Origin: Palsa-504 sp963818225
GTDB taxonomy: Bacteria; Actinomycetota; Actinomycetes; Streptosporangiales; Streptosporangiaceae
DNA: 64,000 nt
Reading direction: 5' to 3'
Assembly: GCA_963818225.1 (NCBI GenBank)
Contig: CAWFRO010000006.1
Coordinates: 496,001 to 560,000, forward strand
Positions within the stretch are counted from its first letter, which is position 1. Each line of letters begins with the position of its first letter. Shown one piece after another: positions 15,010 to 24,666 of this stretch. The position numbers and the translations under genes were made by a program. The notes under the pieces were generated by a model, which was given only the letters and a program-made list of their open reading frames with translations, was not told where the DNA came from and ran no database searches.

Positions 15010-18002
15010 TCACTCACCGGGACGGAAAGCGAAGTCGCTGAAGCTGGCCGAACCGCTGCTGGTTCCGCGGTTGAACGCCGCGAGGAGAACGTAGGCGGTG
15101 CCGGCGGTCGCGGCGCCGGCACCTCCGCCACCGGGACACCGTTGACGATGAGGCGGTCGACGCCGCCGCTCAGCGCGGTCTCGATCTCGGTACTGGAACC
15201 GCGCGGTGCGGCTTTGCCGGGCAGGCCCCCGTGGCCGAGCACCTTATCTACGGGGCCGTCGATGGCCCAGATCCCGTCTGCGCATACCTCGTTCAGATAG
15301 CCGGACTGGTCGCGCATCGCGAGGCCAAGCACGGCGCAGCCGCCGGGCATGCGGGCCAGGTTCACCCGGACCGCCACCCGGTAGGCGGCCGGGAACGCGG
15401 CGTCCGCGGCGAAGCCGAGCTCGCCGAGTGCGCCGGGCGACACGGTCAGGATGCTCGGGCCGTGGCCGCAGCGGAGCTGGGTGGTGACCGGGGTCATCAG
15501 GCCCCATGACCCGGACGCGGCACCACAGGCAGGAGCGGGCGCGGTCAGCTGGGTGCGTTCCGCGCCGGCCGGGGCGGCGGTCCCGGCCGGCGTGAACGTG
15601 AAGTTGCTGAGACCGGCTTGCCCCGGCTGACCGGTCAGGTTCTGCACGCCGATGACCAGCTGTGCGGTGCGGGTGTACCGCGGGTCGGCCACCACCGCGA
15701 CCTGGCGCCCGTCGATGGCAAGCCGCTGGCTCGCGCCCTGGGCCGTCACCTGCACGGTGTGGCTTTGCGAGGGCGCGATGAGACCGTCGGACAGCACGGT
15801 CAGGACCGCGCCGTCGGACCGGTCGATCGTCCAGGTGCCCTGGCTGCAGACGTTGGCCCAGTAGTAGCCCGCGGTCGTCACCCGCGTCTCCAGCGTGAGG
15901 CAGCCGCTGGCCAGCCCGCCAAAGTTCACGTGTACGGACAGCCGGTAGTCGCCCGCGAAGTACCCGTCGGGCGGGACGAAGCTCACGGCGTTCGTGCGGC
16001 CGGCGGCCACAGTGATCTGCAGCGCGCCTGGGGTACAGGCGACGCCGAGCGGCGCGGGCGGGAGGATCGCCCAGGTCGCGTCCCCGTCGTCGCAGCCGAC
16101 GCCCGGGACTGTGGCCTGGTAGGACTGGTCCGCGCTGGCGCGCACGCTGCGCGGGAAGGCCACCGCGAACAGGGCCGCGGTGATGATCACGGTGACCGCC
16201 ACGCCGGTGACCACCAGCCACCTCGCCCGCCCGGTGACCCCAGGCCGCGTGACGGCCACCTCAGTGACGGCCAGCTCGGTTCGCATGGGCGGCCGCCGCC
16301 AGAGCCGGAGCGGGGGCCGGAGCTGGAGCCGGAGCCGGAGCGCGAAGGCCAGCACCACCACGGGCGGCCCCAGCAGGAGCAGGCCGGCCGATGCGGTGAG
16401 ATCACTGCGCAGGAAGTCCGGCTGAACCTCCCCGGACACTGGCGCCCGGAAGGTCCCCAGATAGACGAACAGGCTGTTGCTGACCAGGACGAATCCCGTC
16501 TGCAGCAGCTGCGCTCCCCGGCCGGTCCGGGCCTCGGAGTCCTCGTCGTCCAGGGCATCGAGCAACTCACCCAGCTCGGGCCGGTCCGCCGGGCCCCGCC
16601 GGGCGGCGAACCGCCGCCGCGCGAGCGGTACCAGGTATACCCACAGCGCCGGCAGCAGGAAGAATCCCGCGAGCAGCAGGGTGAACTCCGGGCCGAGCCC
16701 GGCGCTCCAGTGCAGCAGCGCGTACACCCCGCGGATGCTGGCCAGGCTCACCAGCAGCACCAGGACCTGGCGCAACCGCGCGTCCTGGGTGCCCCACTGC
16801 CCCCGCCACCACAGCAGTCCCAGCCAGACCAGGGCCGCGGCGGCCGCGCCCACGTCGACCGCGCCCAAGATGTCGTGGGGCTGCGGGGTCCGCAGCCCCA
16901 GCCCGGCCAGCGCCGTGGGGTAGGTGGCGGTCAGGATGACCAGGGCCACCATGGCCAGCAGCAGACCGCCCGCAGCGAGCTCAGGACGCCTGGCCCGGCC
17001 CGTCAGGATGAACACGACGGCGAGCAGCAGCGCGGCCAGCGCCAGCGGGACCTGGGCGAGCGCCGCGGCCGTGCTGAACAGGAGGTCCGGCCGGCCGGGC
17101 GGGAACGGGTCGAAGTCGACCAGCACCAGGAAGTCGATCACGAACACGGCGGCCCCGGCGAATATCCACCGCGTCGCTACCTTCCGCGGCCAGTGCCGGC
17201 CGATGCCCGCCAGCCGGATCAGCGCGATCATGATCACCGTTATGACCAGGACGGTGGCCAGGCCACCGGCCAGGCCAGCTCCGGCCAGGATCTCCCCGGT
17301 CAGCAGCGCCGCCGCGACGATCGCGGTGGCGTACGGCAGCGGCCGGGAAAACCGAAGCCGCCCCCGCGGATCCCGGAACAGCAGCACCCGGCCCGTGATC
17401 TGCTGCACCCGGCTCACCCAGTCGGTGCTGAAGGACAGGATGGGAAAGACCAGCACCAGCGGCAGCATCAGGAGCTCAGCAGCCAGGCCCTGCAGCACGA
17501 CCCCGGCGCCGGCCGCGCCCCGGCCGTGCGCCGCGAAGACCAGCCAGACGCCGGCCACCAGCAGGTAGTAGGCCGGCAGCAGCACCCAGACCAGCACCGG
17601 GCGGGCGGACCACCTCCACCACACGGCCAGGATGGCCAGCTGCGCCGCGCTGAACGCAAGGACTAACGGATACTCGCGGCCCGCGTTCGCCGAGATCAGC
17701 GACGTGACCGGCTGGATGGCCAGCAGCAGGGTGACCACGGCGAGGACGCCGTAGCGCAGCCGCGCGCCGGATCGCGACGCGCCGGTCAGCAGCATGCCGA
17801 AGCCAGCGGGCAGCGAGACGGCCATGACCACGAAATCTGCCAGCGGGACCCCGTACGCCAGGCCGCCCTGGTCGGCGACGCCGCTGCTGACGTGCGGCTG
17901 CGGCACGAACTGCGTGACCAGCAGCACTGCGACCACTGCGGTCTGCGTGATGGCGATCGTGTCCAGGCTGGGCCAGCGCCCGCCTGGGCCGAGTCTTCTC
18001 AT
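15010..18002 (-). CDS. Large polytopic membrane protein with two repeated extracytoplasmic sandwich domains, frameshifted near its end
   Basis: About 997 residues after correction. Residues 1-590 contain roughly twelve to fourteen hydrophobic helices. A last helix near 610-630 (VVTGVAVTVIITAALFAVAF) leads to two tandem domains of about 180 residues with matching landmarks: Cys-containing starts (GVGCDDGDATW, PACGAASGSW), YRLSVHVNF / YRVAVRVNL, GCLTLETR / GCAVLGLA, NVCSQGTWTID / EVCADGIWAID, and LIVNG / LAIDG strands. They look like LamG/concanavalin-type sandwiches. At about 15112-15119 a missing base throws the raw frame into nonsense. The other frame gives TAGTAYVLLAAFNRG and SFSDFAFRPGE, matching the end of repeat one (LSNFTFTPAG), and stops at 15010. 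Function unknown; perhaps surface sensing. Confidence 0.75.
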
Positions 18003-18149
18003 GACCCTCCCCCCAGCCCGATCATTCCCTGCCCCGGACCCGGTGGCAATCGTTACGAAAGACCTGGCAGTCGGGGAAGATGAGGCCTGGCCGCGGCCGG
18101 CGCGCGGCAGTAAGGTGCAGCCAGGACCTCAATCTTGGGGGGTTGGGTC

Positions 18150-18656
18150 ATGGTCGCCAGACGTGTCCTCGGCGTGGTTTTAATGGCAGCGGTCCTCACC
18201 GCCTGCGGCGCGGGTTCGGGTGGCCAGCCGTCCCACCCGGCCACGACGCCCGCGGGCAGCAGCCCGCCGACCAGTACGGTGGCCGGGACCACCGCGGCGT
18301 GCGCCCAGCAGTACCACGCCTGGCAGAACGGCCCGGCCCACTCGGCAATCATCAATTTCGAGGCCGCCCAGGAAGTCCTGGACAAGAACAGCTCGTCCGG
18401 TCAGCCGGCCCTGATCGCCGCCTCGCTGAACATCCTCGGGCAGCGGGCCGCCGCCCTGGCCAGTTTCCCGGTGCCGTCCTGCGCCGATCCGCGCGGCTTC
18501 TTCGCCGCCCTGCTCAGCCAGATCCTCACCGTGACTGGCGAGGTCGGGCCGGACGCGACCCTGGCCGACCTCCAGCAGGCGGTCAGTCAGCTCGGCTCGG
18601 TGTTCTCACTGGAGAGCGACTTCACCGCCGAAGTGAAGCAGACCACCGGAACCTAG
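18150..18656 (+). CDS. Secreted lipoprotein of unknown function
   Basis: A 168-residue exported lipoprotein. Basic MVARR, a hydrophobic stretch and the lipobox LTAC (Cys 19) are followed by a Ser/Thr/Pro-rich linker (about 20-45) and a helical domain with two cysteines that could pair. ATG 18150 follows a G-rich ribosome site. An in-frame upstream start at 18135 would add only five residues. It is divergent from the large membrane protein, with 147 bp between the starts. No family is recognised. Confidence 0.72.
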   Translation: MVARRVLGVVLMAAVLTACGAGSGGQPSHPATTPAGSSPPTSTVAGTTAACAQQYHAWQNGPAHSAIINFEAAQEVLDKNSSSGQPALIAASLNILGQRAAALASFPVPSCADPRGFFAALLSQILTVTGEVGPDATLADLQQAVSQLGSVFSLESDFTAEVKQTTGT

Positions 18657-18796
18657 TCTCTGAGGGCATGCGCTCCCTCGCCGGAGCCGGGGCATTTTTG
18701 CGCGCCATCCGCTCTACCTGGCCAGGACTGAGGCCGGGCGCAGCCGCGAAGTCGCCTGGCGTGGCGCGCATCTGCGCGTTCCCTTAGGGTTTGGGC

Positions 18797-19495
18797 ATGG
18801 CGGACCCACAATCGAGCGGTGGCGGCCAGGGTGATCTGCCTGCCATCGTCGCGGGCGGGGAACTGCGCGCGTCCTATGCGGACCGGGATCAGGTGGTGGA
18901 AGTGCTGCGGGTAGCCGCCGGGGACGGCCGGCTCTCCGCGGAAGAACTGGACGAGCGCCTGGACCGCGCGCTGACCGCGAAGACTTACGCCGAGCTCGCG
19001 GCCCTGACGGCCGACCTGCCGGCCACGCCGGGTGCCGCTGTCGTGCCGCCCGGCGCGGGCGCGGTGAGCGCCCCGCCGAAGGACCTGGTGCGGATCCACG
19101 TCCAGGGCAGCAGCGTCTGCCGGGATGGCCGCTGGGTCGTGCCGAAGGAACTGGACGTCAAGGTGAGAGGCGGCGGTGTGACGCTGGACTTCACCGAGGC
19201 GGTGATCACGCAGCCGCTGCTGCGCATCACCGCCGAGGTGAGAGGCGGGGGGCTCAGGCTGATCACCAGGCCGGGCATCGTGGTGGACGCCGGTGACATG
19301 TCAGTGCACGGCGGGAGCGTCACGCTGCCCCAGCCGCCTGGCCCGGGCGTCCCCGTCCTGCTGCGCGTCGAGATCGCAGGCTCGGTTCGCGGCGCAGGCA
19401 TCACCGCCGGGCCGCCCCCTCCGCCCCGCCGGCCGCGACGCACGTTCTGGCAGTGGCTGCGCCGCGCCCCGCGCCCCCCCGCCATCGCCGCCTAG
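18797..19495 (+). CDS. DUF1707 domain protein
   Basis: A 232-residue protein with an N-terminal DUF1707 domain (about 20-75): LRASYADRDQVVEVLR, AAGDGRLSAEELDERLDRAL and YAELAALTADLP. This small SHOCT-like helical module is common in actinobacteria. The middle is beta-rich (VRGGGVTLDFTEAVI, VRGGGLRLITRPGIVVDAG), repeating the VRGGG strand. The C-terminus is Pro/Arg rich with no clear membrane helix. Function unknown, often linked to membrane-associated or regulatory roles by context only. ATG 18797 is preferred over the in-frame GTG-like start two codons earlier. Confidence 0.8.
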   Translation: MADPQSSGGGQGDLPAIVAGGELRASYADRDQVVEVLRVAAGDGRLSAEELDERLDRALTAKTYAELAALTADLPATPGAAVVPPGAGAVSAPPKDLVRIHVQGSSVCRDGRWVVPKELDVKVRGGGVTLDFTEAVITQPLLRITAEVRGGGLRLITRPGIVVDAGDMSVHGGSVTLPQPPGPGVPVLLRVEIAGSVRGAGITAGPPPPPRRPRRTFWQWLRRAPRPPAIAA

Positions 19496-19656
19496 CGCGA
19501 TGCCGGGGGCCCGGTGGGAGCCGCGCCCCTGCGATGCTCATCGGGCACCTATCTAGGTGCCGTAACCGTCCACGTTTGCCCTGTCCCGCGAGCCGCGATG
19601 AGTTCTGCGGCGTCCGACGGTCGTACTGCCGAACCCGTTACCGAGGAGGACTTCTT

Positions 19657-20220
19657 ATGCGCAGCGTGACCTATTCGATGGGCGTCTCACTTGACGGCTA
19701 CATCGTCGGGCCGGACGGCGGCTTCGACTGGACGGCACCCGACGAGGAGGTCTTCCGCCTCGTCACCGACGAGATACGCCAGGTCGGCGTCCACCTGCTG
19801 GGACGACGGCTGTACGAGACGATGCTGTACTGGGAGACCGCCGACCAGGATCCAACGCTCGACGACTCAATGCTCGAGTGGGCCGCGATCTGGAAGCCGC
19901 TCCCAAAGGTGGTGTTCTCCACCACACTGCCGGCGGTGCAGGGCAATGCCCGCCTGGCCTCCGGCGCTCTGGGGGAGGAGATCGAGCGGTTGCGAGCCGA
20001 GCCGGCGGAGGGCAGCATCGCGATCGGCGGCGCGGCTCTCGCCGCCGAGGCGGCCGCGCTGGGTCTGATCGACGAGTACCGGGCCAGGGTCTACCCGGTG
20101 CTGGTTGGCGGTGGCATTCCGTTCTTCCCCCAGCGCGAGCGCCGGGTGGAGCTCGAACTCGTCGAGACCCGCACCTTCAGCTCGAGAGTCCTCTACCTCC
20201 GCTACCGCGTGGCGCGCTAG
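19657..20220 (+). CDS. Dihydrofolate reductase family protein (RibD C-terminal-like)
   Basis: A 187-residue protein with the fold of the reductase half of RibD and of DHFR. Key points are the N-terminal SMGVSLDGYIVGPDGGFDW, LLGRRLYETMLYW, VVFSTTLP, IAIGGAALAAEAA and YPVLVGGGIPFF. Stand-alone members usually bind NADPH, but their substrate is unknown. A strong ribosome site GAGGAGGA precedes ATG 19657. It is similar in fold to, but not closely like, the two paralogues at 47315 and 49650, which share a different N-terminus (MGKI). Confidence 0.83.
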   Translation: MRSVTYSMGVSLDGYIVGPDGGFDWTAPDEEVFRLVTDEIRQVGVHLLGRRLYETMLYWETADQDPTLDDSMLEWAAIWKPLPKVVFSTTLPAVQGNARLASGALGEEIERLRAEPAEGSIAIGGAALAAEAAALGLIDEYRARVYPVLVGGGIPFFPQRERRVELELVETRTFSSRVLYLRYRVAR

Positions 20221-20494
20221 CCGACTCGTTTGCCGGGTCCTAGCGCCGCGTCAAGCCATGTTTTCCCGGTCGACGATTCGGCCTAGCCGTGCCGTCCGGC
20301 GCGAAGTAGCGGAGTGCGGTGAACTGGCTAGTTACGCCGCAGGTAACGGCATAACGCAATCATCCGTTTTACAATTAACGTCGCGATAAGCCCGATAGCG
20401 CATCTTCCGGATGTCGCAGCCGATCCTCCCTGCTGCTAGTCTGTGCCGGTCTCAGGCCAGATTTAATGGCGAGAAATACCGGCGAGGGGGATAA

Positions 20495-20959
20495 ATGCGG
20501 AAAATTGGTGCATTCGTGGTGACCGGGCTGCTGGGTCTGGCCATGGCGCTCGGCCTCACGATGGCCTCGGGCGCGGCGGCGCAGGCCGCGACGTACCGGA
20601 TGCAGATTTACGAGATCTGGTATAACTCACCGGGCCCGGACCACGGCGGCAACGCGAGCCTGAACCACGAGTGGGTGGAGCTGCACAATACGTCGGGCTC
20701 GAGTATAAACCTGAGCCGCTGGACGCTCCGCGACAAAGCCGGGCACGTATTCGTGTTCGGTTCATACACCATCAAGCCGCATGGGTACGTGACCATCCAC
20801 ACCGGCCACGGTAGCGCCACGCAGACCGACCGGTACTGGAACCATTCCTGGTACATCTGGAACAACACCGGGGACACGGCGATCCTGCGGAACCAAAACG
20901 GCACCTCGATCGACTCGTGCACCTACAAAGGCACCAGCCGGGGCTACGTTTACTGCTGA
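20495..20959 (+). CDS. Exported lamin-tail-domain protein
   Basis: A 154-residue secreted protein. A Sec signal peptide (MRKIGAFVVTGLLGLAMALG to the AQA cleavage site near 30-32) is followed by a single lamin tail domain. The domain runs QIYEIWYNSPGPDHGG, NHEWVELHNTSG, LSRWTLRDKAGHVFVF, GYVTIHTGHG and WNNTGDTAILRNQNG. LTD domains are small Ig-like modules found alone or on nucleases and surface proteins. None of the usual partners is present here. A GAGGGGG ribosome site precedes the ATG. The sequence is markedly poorer in GC than its neighbours. Confidence 0.82.
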   Translation: MRKIGAFVVTGLLGLAMALGLTMASGAAAQAATYRMQIYEIWYNSPGPDHGGNASLNHEWVELHNTSGSSINLSRWTLRDKAGHVFVFGSYTIKPHGYVTIHTGHGSATQTDRYWNHSWYIWNNTGDTAILRNQNGTSIDSCTYKGTSRGYVYC

Positions 20960-22162
20960 ACCCGCGGTGCCCCGCGCCGCCGCTGGATGAGGCCGAGCGT
21001 CACCAGGCAGGCGGCGGCGAGCAACGAGTACGGAACCAAGTCTGAGGTGGCCTGCGCCAGGGCCCCGCTGCCCGCGGCGGAGATGGCCTGGCCGGCCGCC
21101 CAGGCCAGGTTCCCCACTCCGAACGCCAGGCCCTGGTCGATCTTCAGCCGGCTGGCGCCCTCACTGAGCAGGGTCATGGCCGGAGTGAACAGGACGCCGA
21201 AGGCCGGCATGCCGCAGATCAGCACCAGCACCAGCAGCCAGCCGATGCTCAGGGTGGGCGCCAGCAGGGCCACGGCCGCGGCGGCCACCAGGGCGACCTT
21301 GATCGGCGCAAGCGGCCCGCGGCGGTCGGCCTGCCGCCCCGCCAGCGGGGCCAGCCCGGCCTCCAGTCCCGCGGACGCCAGGAACGTAGCCGCGATGACC
21401 AGCGTGGTCAGGCCCAGGCTGGCCAGCCGCAGCGGGGCCAGCAGGTCGAGCATGCCGAACGCGATGCCGGCCAGCATGGTCAGCCACAGCCCCAGGTCCA
21501 CTCGCCGGTCACCGGAGCGCGGGCAGGATGACCCGCCAGGCCTGGGGCGGCGACGGCTCCGGGGCGGGAACCGCGAGCGTCACCGCCATGAGGATGGCGC
21601 CGAGGACGGCCGCGGTGGAGAACGCGGGCCCGGTGCCCACCCAGCCGGCCAGCGCCCCGACTACCGGGCCGAACAGCGCACCGCCTACGGCCGCTCCCAT
21701 GGCCGTGCCCAGCAGCTGGCCCCGTCGCTCGGGCGGGGCCTTGGTGGCCAGCCAGGCCAGTCCGGCGGCCCAGGTGCACGCGCCGCCCAGGCCCTGGACG
21801 AACCGGGCGCCGTCGAGCGCGGCGGCCGCCGTCACCCAGCCGAAGGCCAGGGTGGACACGCTCATCAGGGCCAGGCCGAGCAGCGTCACGGCCCGGTACC
21901 CGAGCCGGCTGGCCAGCATCCCGGCGGGCAGCGCCCCGATCAGCGTGCCCAGCGGGTAGCTGGCCACCAGCAGGCCCGCGCCCGACTTGGTCAGGTGGGC
22001 CGCCTGGGTGTAGTGCGGCAGCAGCGGAGTCAGCGCGGTGAAGAACATCGTGTCCACCAGCACCAGCAGGCACACGAACGCGACCAGCGCCCGCACCGGA
22101 CGGGACAGCCGGGCTCCCGTCACCGCGCGGCCCGCAGCGACGTCACCGGAGGAAGACGGCAC
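20950..22162 (-). CDS. MFS transporter, frameshifted in the middle
   Basis: A twelve-helix major facilitator split into two frames. The first part (GTG 22162) has MFFTALTPLLPHYTQAAH, GLLVASYPLGTLIGALPAG and the loop motif SRLGYRAV, and stops at 21509 after WRVILPALR. The second frame resumes as GDRRVDLGLWLTMLAGIAFG and carries the remaining helices to 20950. Removing one base near 21512-21518 joins them into a normal 403-residue MFS. The break lies in the cytoplasmic mid-loop between helices 6 and 7. The pumped compound is unknown; the DHA1-like pattern suggests small-molecule efflux. Confidence 0.8.
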
Positions 22163-22242
22163 CCCAGCAGTCTGCCATCCGCATGCCCAGACGGCCGACC
22201 AGGTTTTGCGCTGGCCTCCGCCCGACCCGGAGACTATGAATC

Positions 22243-23556
22243 ATGCTCACCAGGCCAGGACGCGTCCGGCCGGACCGCGACCTGGACCGGCGCATCGCCG
22301 CGCTGGCCCTGCCGGCGCTCGGCGCGATCGCCGCCGAACCCGCCTACAGCCTGGCCGACACCGCGATCGTCGGTCACCTGGGCCCATCCTCGCTGGGGTC
22401 GCTGGCCATCGCCTCGACCGCGCTGAACGCGACCGCCTGGCTCGCCATTTTCCTGACCATGGCCACCACCTCAGCGGTGGCCGGCCTGGCCGCGGGCCGC
22501 GCCGCCGACCGGGCGGCCCGGACCGCCGGGTCGGCCTACCTGGTGGCGGCCGGGGGCGGGATCGTGATCGCGCTGGCCCTGCTGGCCGCGGCAACCCCGA
22601 TCGCCACCGTGCTGGGCGGGCACGGGCCCGCCGTGGCCGGCGCGGCGGGCTACCTGCGGGTGTCCGCGCTCGGCCTGCCGTTCCTGTACGTGTCGTTCGC
22701 CGGGAACGGGCACCTGATCGGCCTGGCCGACACCCGCACGCCGTTGCGCATCGCGGTCACCGCCAACGTGGCCAACGTGCTGCTGGAACTGGCCCTGGTC
22801 TACGGCCTGCACCTGGGCCTGCTCGGCTCGGCCTGGGGCACGGTCATCGCGCAGGTCATCGCGGCCGGCCTGTACGCCGCCGCGTCCTGGCGCCGGGCCC
22901 GGATCCGGCCGGCCCGGCCCGGCCGCGCCGAGGTAACCGCCCTGCTGCGGGACGGCCACCGGCTCTCGGTCCGCACGATAGCCCTCGGCGTGGTCCCGCT
23001 GACCACGACCGCGATCGCGGCCCGGCTGGGCCCGGTGCCGCTCGGCGGCCAGCAGATCGCCATGCGCGTCTGGTACCTGCTCGCCCTGCTGCTGGACGCG
23101 CTCGCCGTCCCGGCTCAGGTGTTCGTCAGCTCCCGCCTCGGGGCGGGCGACAAGCCGGGCGCGCATCAGGTCGGGCAGCGCACACTCCAGCTCGGCCTGC
23201 TGGCCGGGATCGCGATGGGCGTGGTGACCGCCGCGCTGGCCTTCGGCGTCCCCTACCTGTTCACCCAGGACGCGGCGATCCGGCACGACGCCACCACGGC
23301 CCTCCTGGTGGCGGCCGTCACCCAGCCCGTGACCGCGCTGGCCTTCGTCCTGGACGGCCTGATCCTGGGCCTCGCGGACTACGTGGCCATGCGCCGCGCC
23401 ATGGTCTGGGCCGTATTCGCCTACCTCCCGCTGGCCGCGCTCGTCCTGGCCTTCCCCCGCCTCGGCCTGCCCGGCATCTGGGCCGCGCTCGGCGTGTGGC
23501 TCGCCGCCCGGGCCGCCCTCCTCGGCCGCCGCTGGCACGCCGAGTTCACCCCCTAG
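22243..23556 (+). CDS. MATE-family efflux transporter (DinF-like)
   Basis: A 437-residue, twelve-helix multidrug/toxin extrusion protein in two homologous halves. Typical segments are RIAALALPALGAIAAEP, DTAIVGHLG, the repeat SLGSLAIASTA, and in the second half GVVPLTTTAIAARLG and VPAQVFVSSRLGAGD. Members export cationic compounds using a Na+ or H+ gradient. The start is 80 nt from that of the MFS gene, in a divergent arrangement. The frame is intact end to end, in contrast to the transporter beside it. Confidence 0.87.
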   Translation: MLTRPGRVRPDRDLDRRIAALALPALGAIAAEPAYSLADTAIVGHLGPSSLGSLAIASTALNATAWLAIFLTMATTSAVAGLAAGRAADRAARTAGSAYLVAAGGGIVIALALLAAATPIATVLGGHGPAVAGAAGYLRVSALGLPFLYVSFAGNGHLIGLADTRTPLRIAVTANVANVLLELALVYGLHLGLLGSAWGTVIAQVIAAGLYAAASWRRARIRPARPGRAEVTALLRDGHRLSVRTIALGVVPLTTTAIAARLGPVPLGGQQIAMRVWYLLALLLDALAVPAQVFVSSRLGAGDKPGAHQVGQRTLQLGLLAGIAMGVVTAALAFGVPYLFTQDAAIRHDATTALLVAAVTQPVTALAFVLDGLILGLADYVAMRRAMVWAVFAYLPLAALVLAFPRLGLPGIWAALGVWLAARAALLGRRWHAEFTP

Positions 23557-23712
23557 CGGTGGCCTAGCCGACCAGGGAATCCGGTTCGCGGTGCGCGAGG
23601 CACGGGCCGTTCTGGCCGATGGTCTTGTATAAAGGTGATAGCGAAAAAATCATCGAATTAGATATAGGGCCAGTATGATCAGCAGTGACTAGGCCCGGGG
23701 AGAGGGGGGGCC

Positions 23713-24258
23713 TTGACGCCGGGTGCTGCGCCGCAGATGCCGAGGCGTCGCCGCGGGCACACCGTGGCCGTGACCATCGGCGCGGAACGGTTCTACCTCA
23801 CCGCCAACCAGCGTCACGACGGGAGCCTCGGCGAGGTCTTCATCCACTGGGGCAAGCACGGCACCAGCAGCGCGGGCCTGGTGAGCACCTACGCGATCGC
23901 GCTGTCCGTGGGCCTGCGGCACCGGGTTCCGCTCGCCGAGCTGATCCGCCCCGGTCTTGGCCAGGACTTCACGCCCAACGGGCCGACCGACGACCCGGAG
24001 ATCCCCAGGGTCTGTTCCGCGGTCGACTACATCGCCCGCCGCCTGGCTATCGACTGGCTCCCGTACCGCGACCGTGCCGTGCTCGGCATCTACACCTTGA
24101 CCGAGCGGACAGACGACCCGGGACCGGCGGCCCCCCGATTATGTGGTCAGCGCGCGGAGCTGCTGAAGGTGAACATTTTCGCCGCCACGATGCGGGCGCC
24201 GATCGAGTCGGTCTCGTCCAGCCAGGTCTCGAACTGCGGCCCCTGCAAGGGCAGGTAG
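23713..24258 (+). CDS. Stand-alone TSCPD (NrdJ C-terminal-like) domain protein
   Basis: A short protein matching the TSCPD domain that ends vitamin-B12-dependent ribonucleotide reductases: HTVAVTIGAERFYL, GEVFIHWGKHGTSSAG, YAIALSVGLRHRVPLAELIRP, DFTPNGPTDDPEIP and SAVDYIARRLAIDWL. No catalytic NrdJ part is present, so it is not a reductase alone. TTG 23713 follows an AGAGGGGGGG ribosome site, with ATG 23737 as alternative. The last 40 residues run antisense into the PNPOx-like gene and look unnatural. A 1-nt indel in the C6 run at 24131-24136 would instead end the protein at 24166. Function unknown, perhaps a regulator or nucleotide-linked partner. Confidence 0.68.
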   Translation: MTPGAAPQMPRRRRGHTVAVTIGAERFYLTANQRHDGSLGEVFIHWGKHGTSSAGLVSTYAIALSVGLRHRVPLAELIRPGLGQDFTPNGPTDDPEIPRVCSAVDYIARRLAIDWLPYRDRAVLGIYTLTERTDDPGPAAPRLCGQRAELLKVNIFAATMRAPIESVSSSQVSNCGPCKGR

Positions 24259-24659
24259 TGGTCGAGCATGGACTGGCGCAGCTCACGGCCCTCGGGCGCG
24301 CTCAGGTCGAACAGCTCGGCCCGGCCGTGCACGGTCACGGCGAGTTCCTCACCGGGCAGGTAGCTGGCGCTGATCGCGGGGCGGGCGGCCAGATGGCGCA
24401 TGCGGACCGAGTTCCGGCCCGAGCTGAAGCAGAAGGAGCCGTGCAGGAAGTAGCCGTCCACCGGGCCGGCCAGCGGGCGCCCGTCGGCGGTGACGGTGGC
24501 CGCCACGAGCAGCCGCATCCCCTGCAGGAGCTCGCACACCCGCGCGGCGGACAGGCGGCGCTCATCGGTGATGATGTCCCGCAGGTGAGTCCCGGCGCCC
24601 GCGGCGCTGCGGTCCAGTAGGTCCTGCAGCCGGCCGGTCTCCGCCGGGGTCTCCAGCAT
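24147..24659 (-). CDS. Pyridoxamine 5'-phosphate oxidase-like (split-barrel FMN/F420) protein
   Basis: A 170-residue split-barrel protein. ITDERRLSAARVCELLQGMRLLVAATVTADGRPL, followed by PVDGYFLHGSFCFSSG, VRMRHLAARPAISASYLPGEEL and VHGRAELFDLS, is the usual PNPOx-like strand order. (Quoted in pieces; each is part of one domain.) Such proteins bind FMN, F420 or haem. The cofactor is not decidable here. ATG 24659 is eight bases after the stop of the CBS gene, so the two form an operon. The 3' end overlaps the convergent TSCPD reading frame. Confidence 0.75.
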   Translation of the reverse strand: MLETPAETGRLQDLLDRSAAGAGTHLRDIITDERRLSAARVCELLQGMRLLVAATVTADGRPLAGPVDGYFLHGSFCFSSGRNSVRMRHLAARPAISASYLPGEELAVTVHGRAELFDLSAPEGRELRQSMLDHYLPLQGPQFETWLDETDSIGARIVAAKMFTFSSSAR

Positions 24660-24666
24660 GCGCAGG

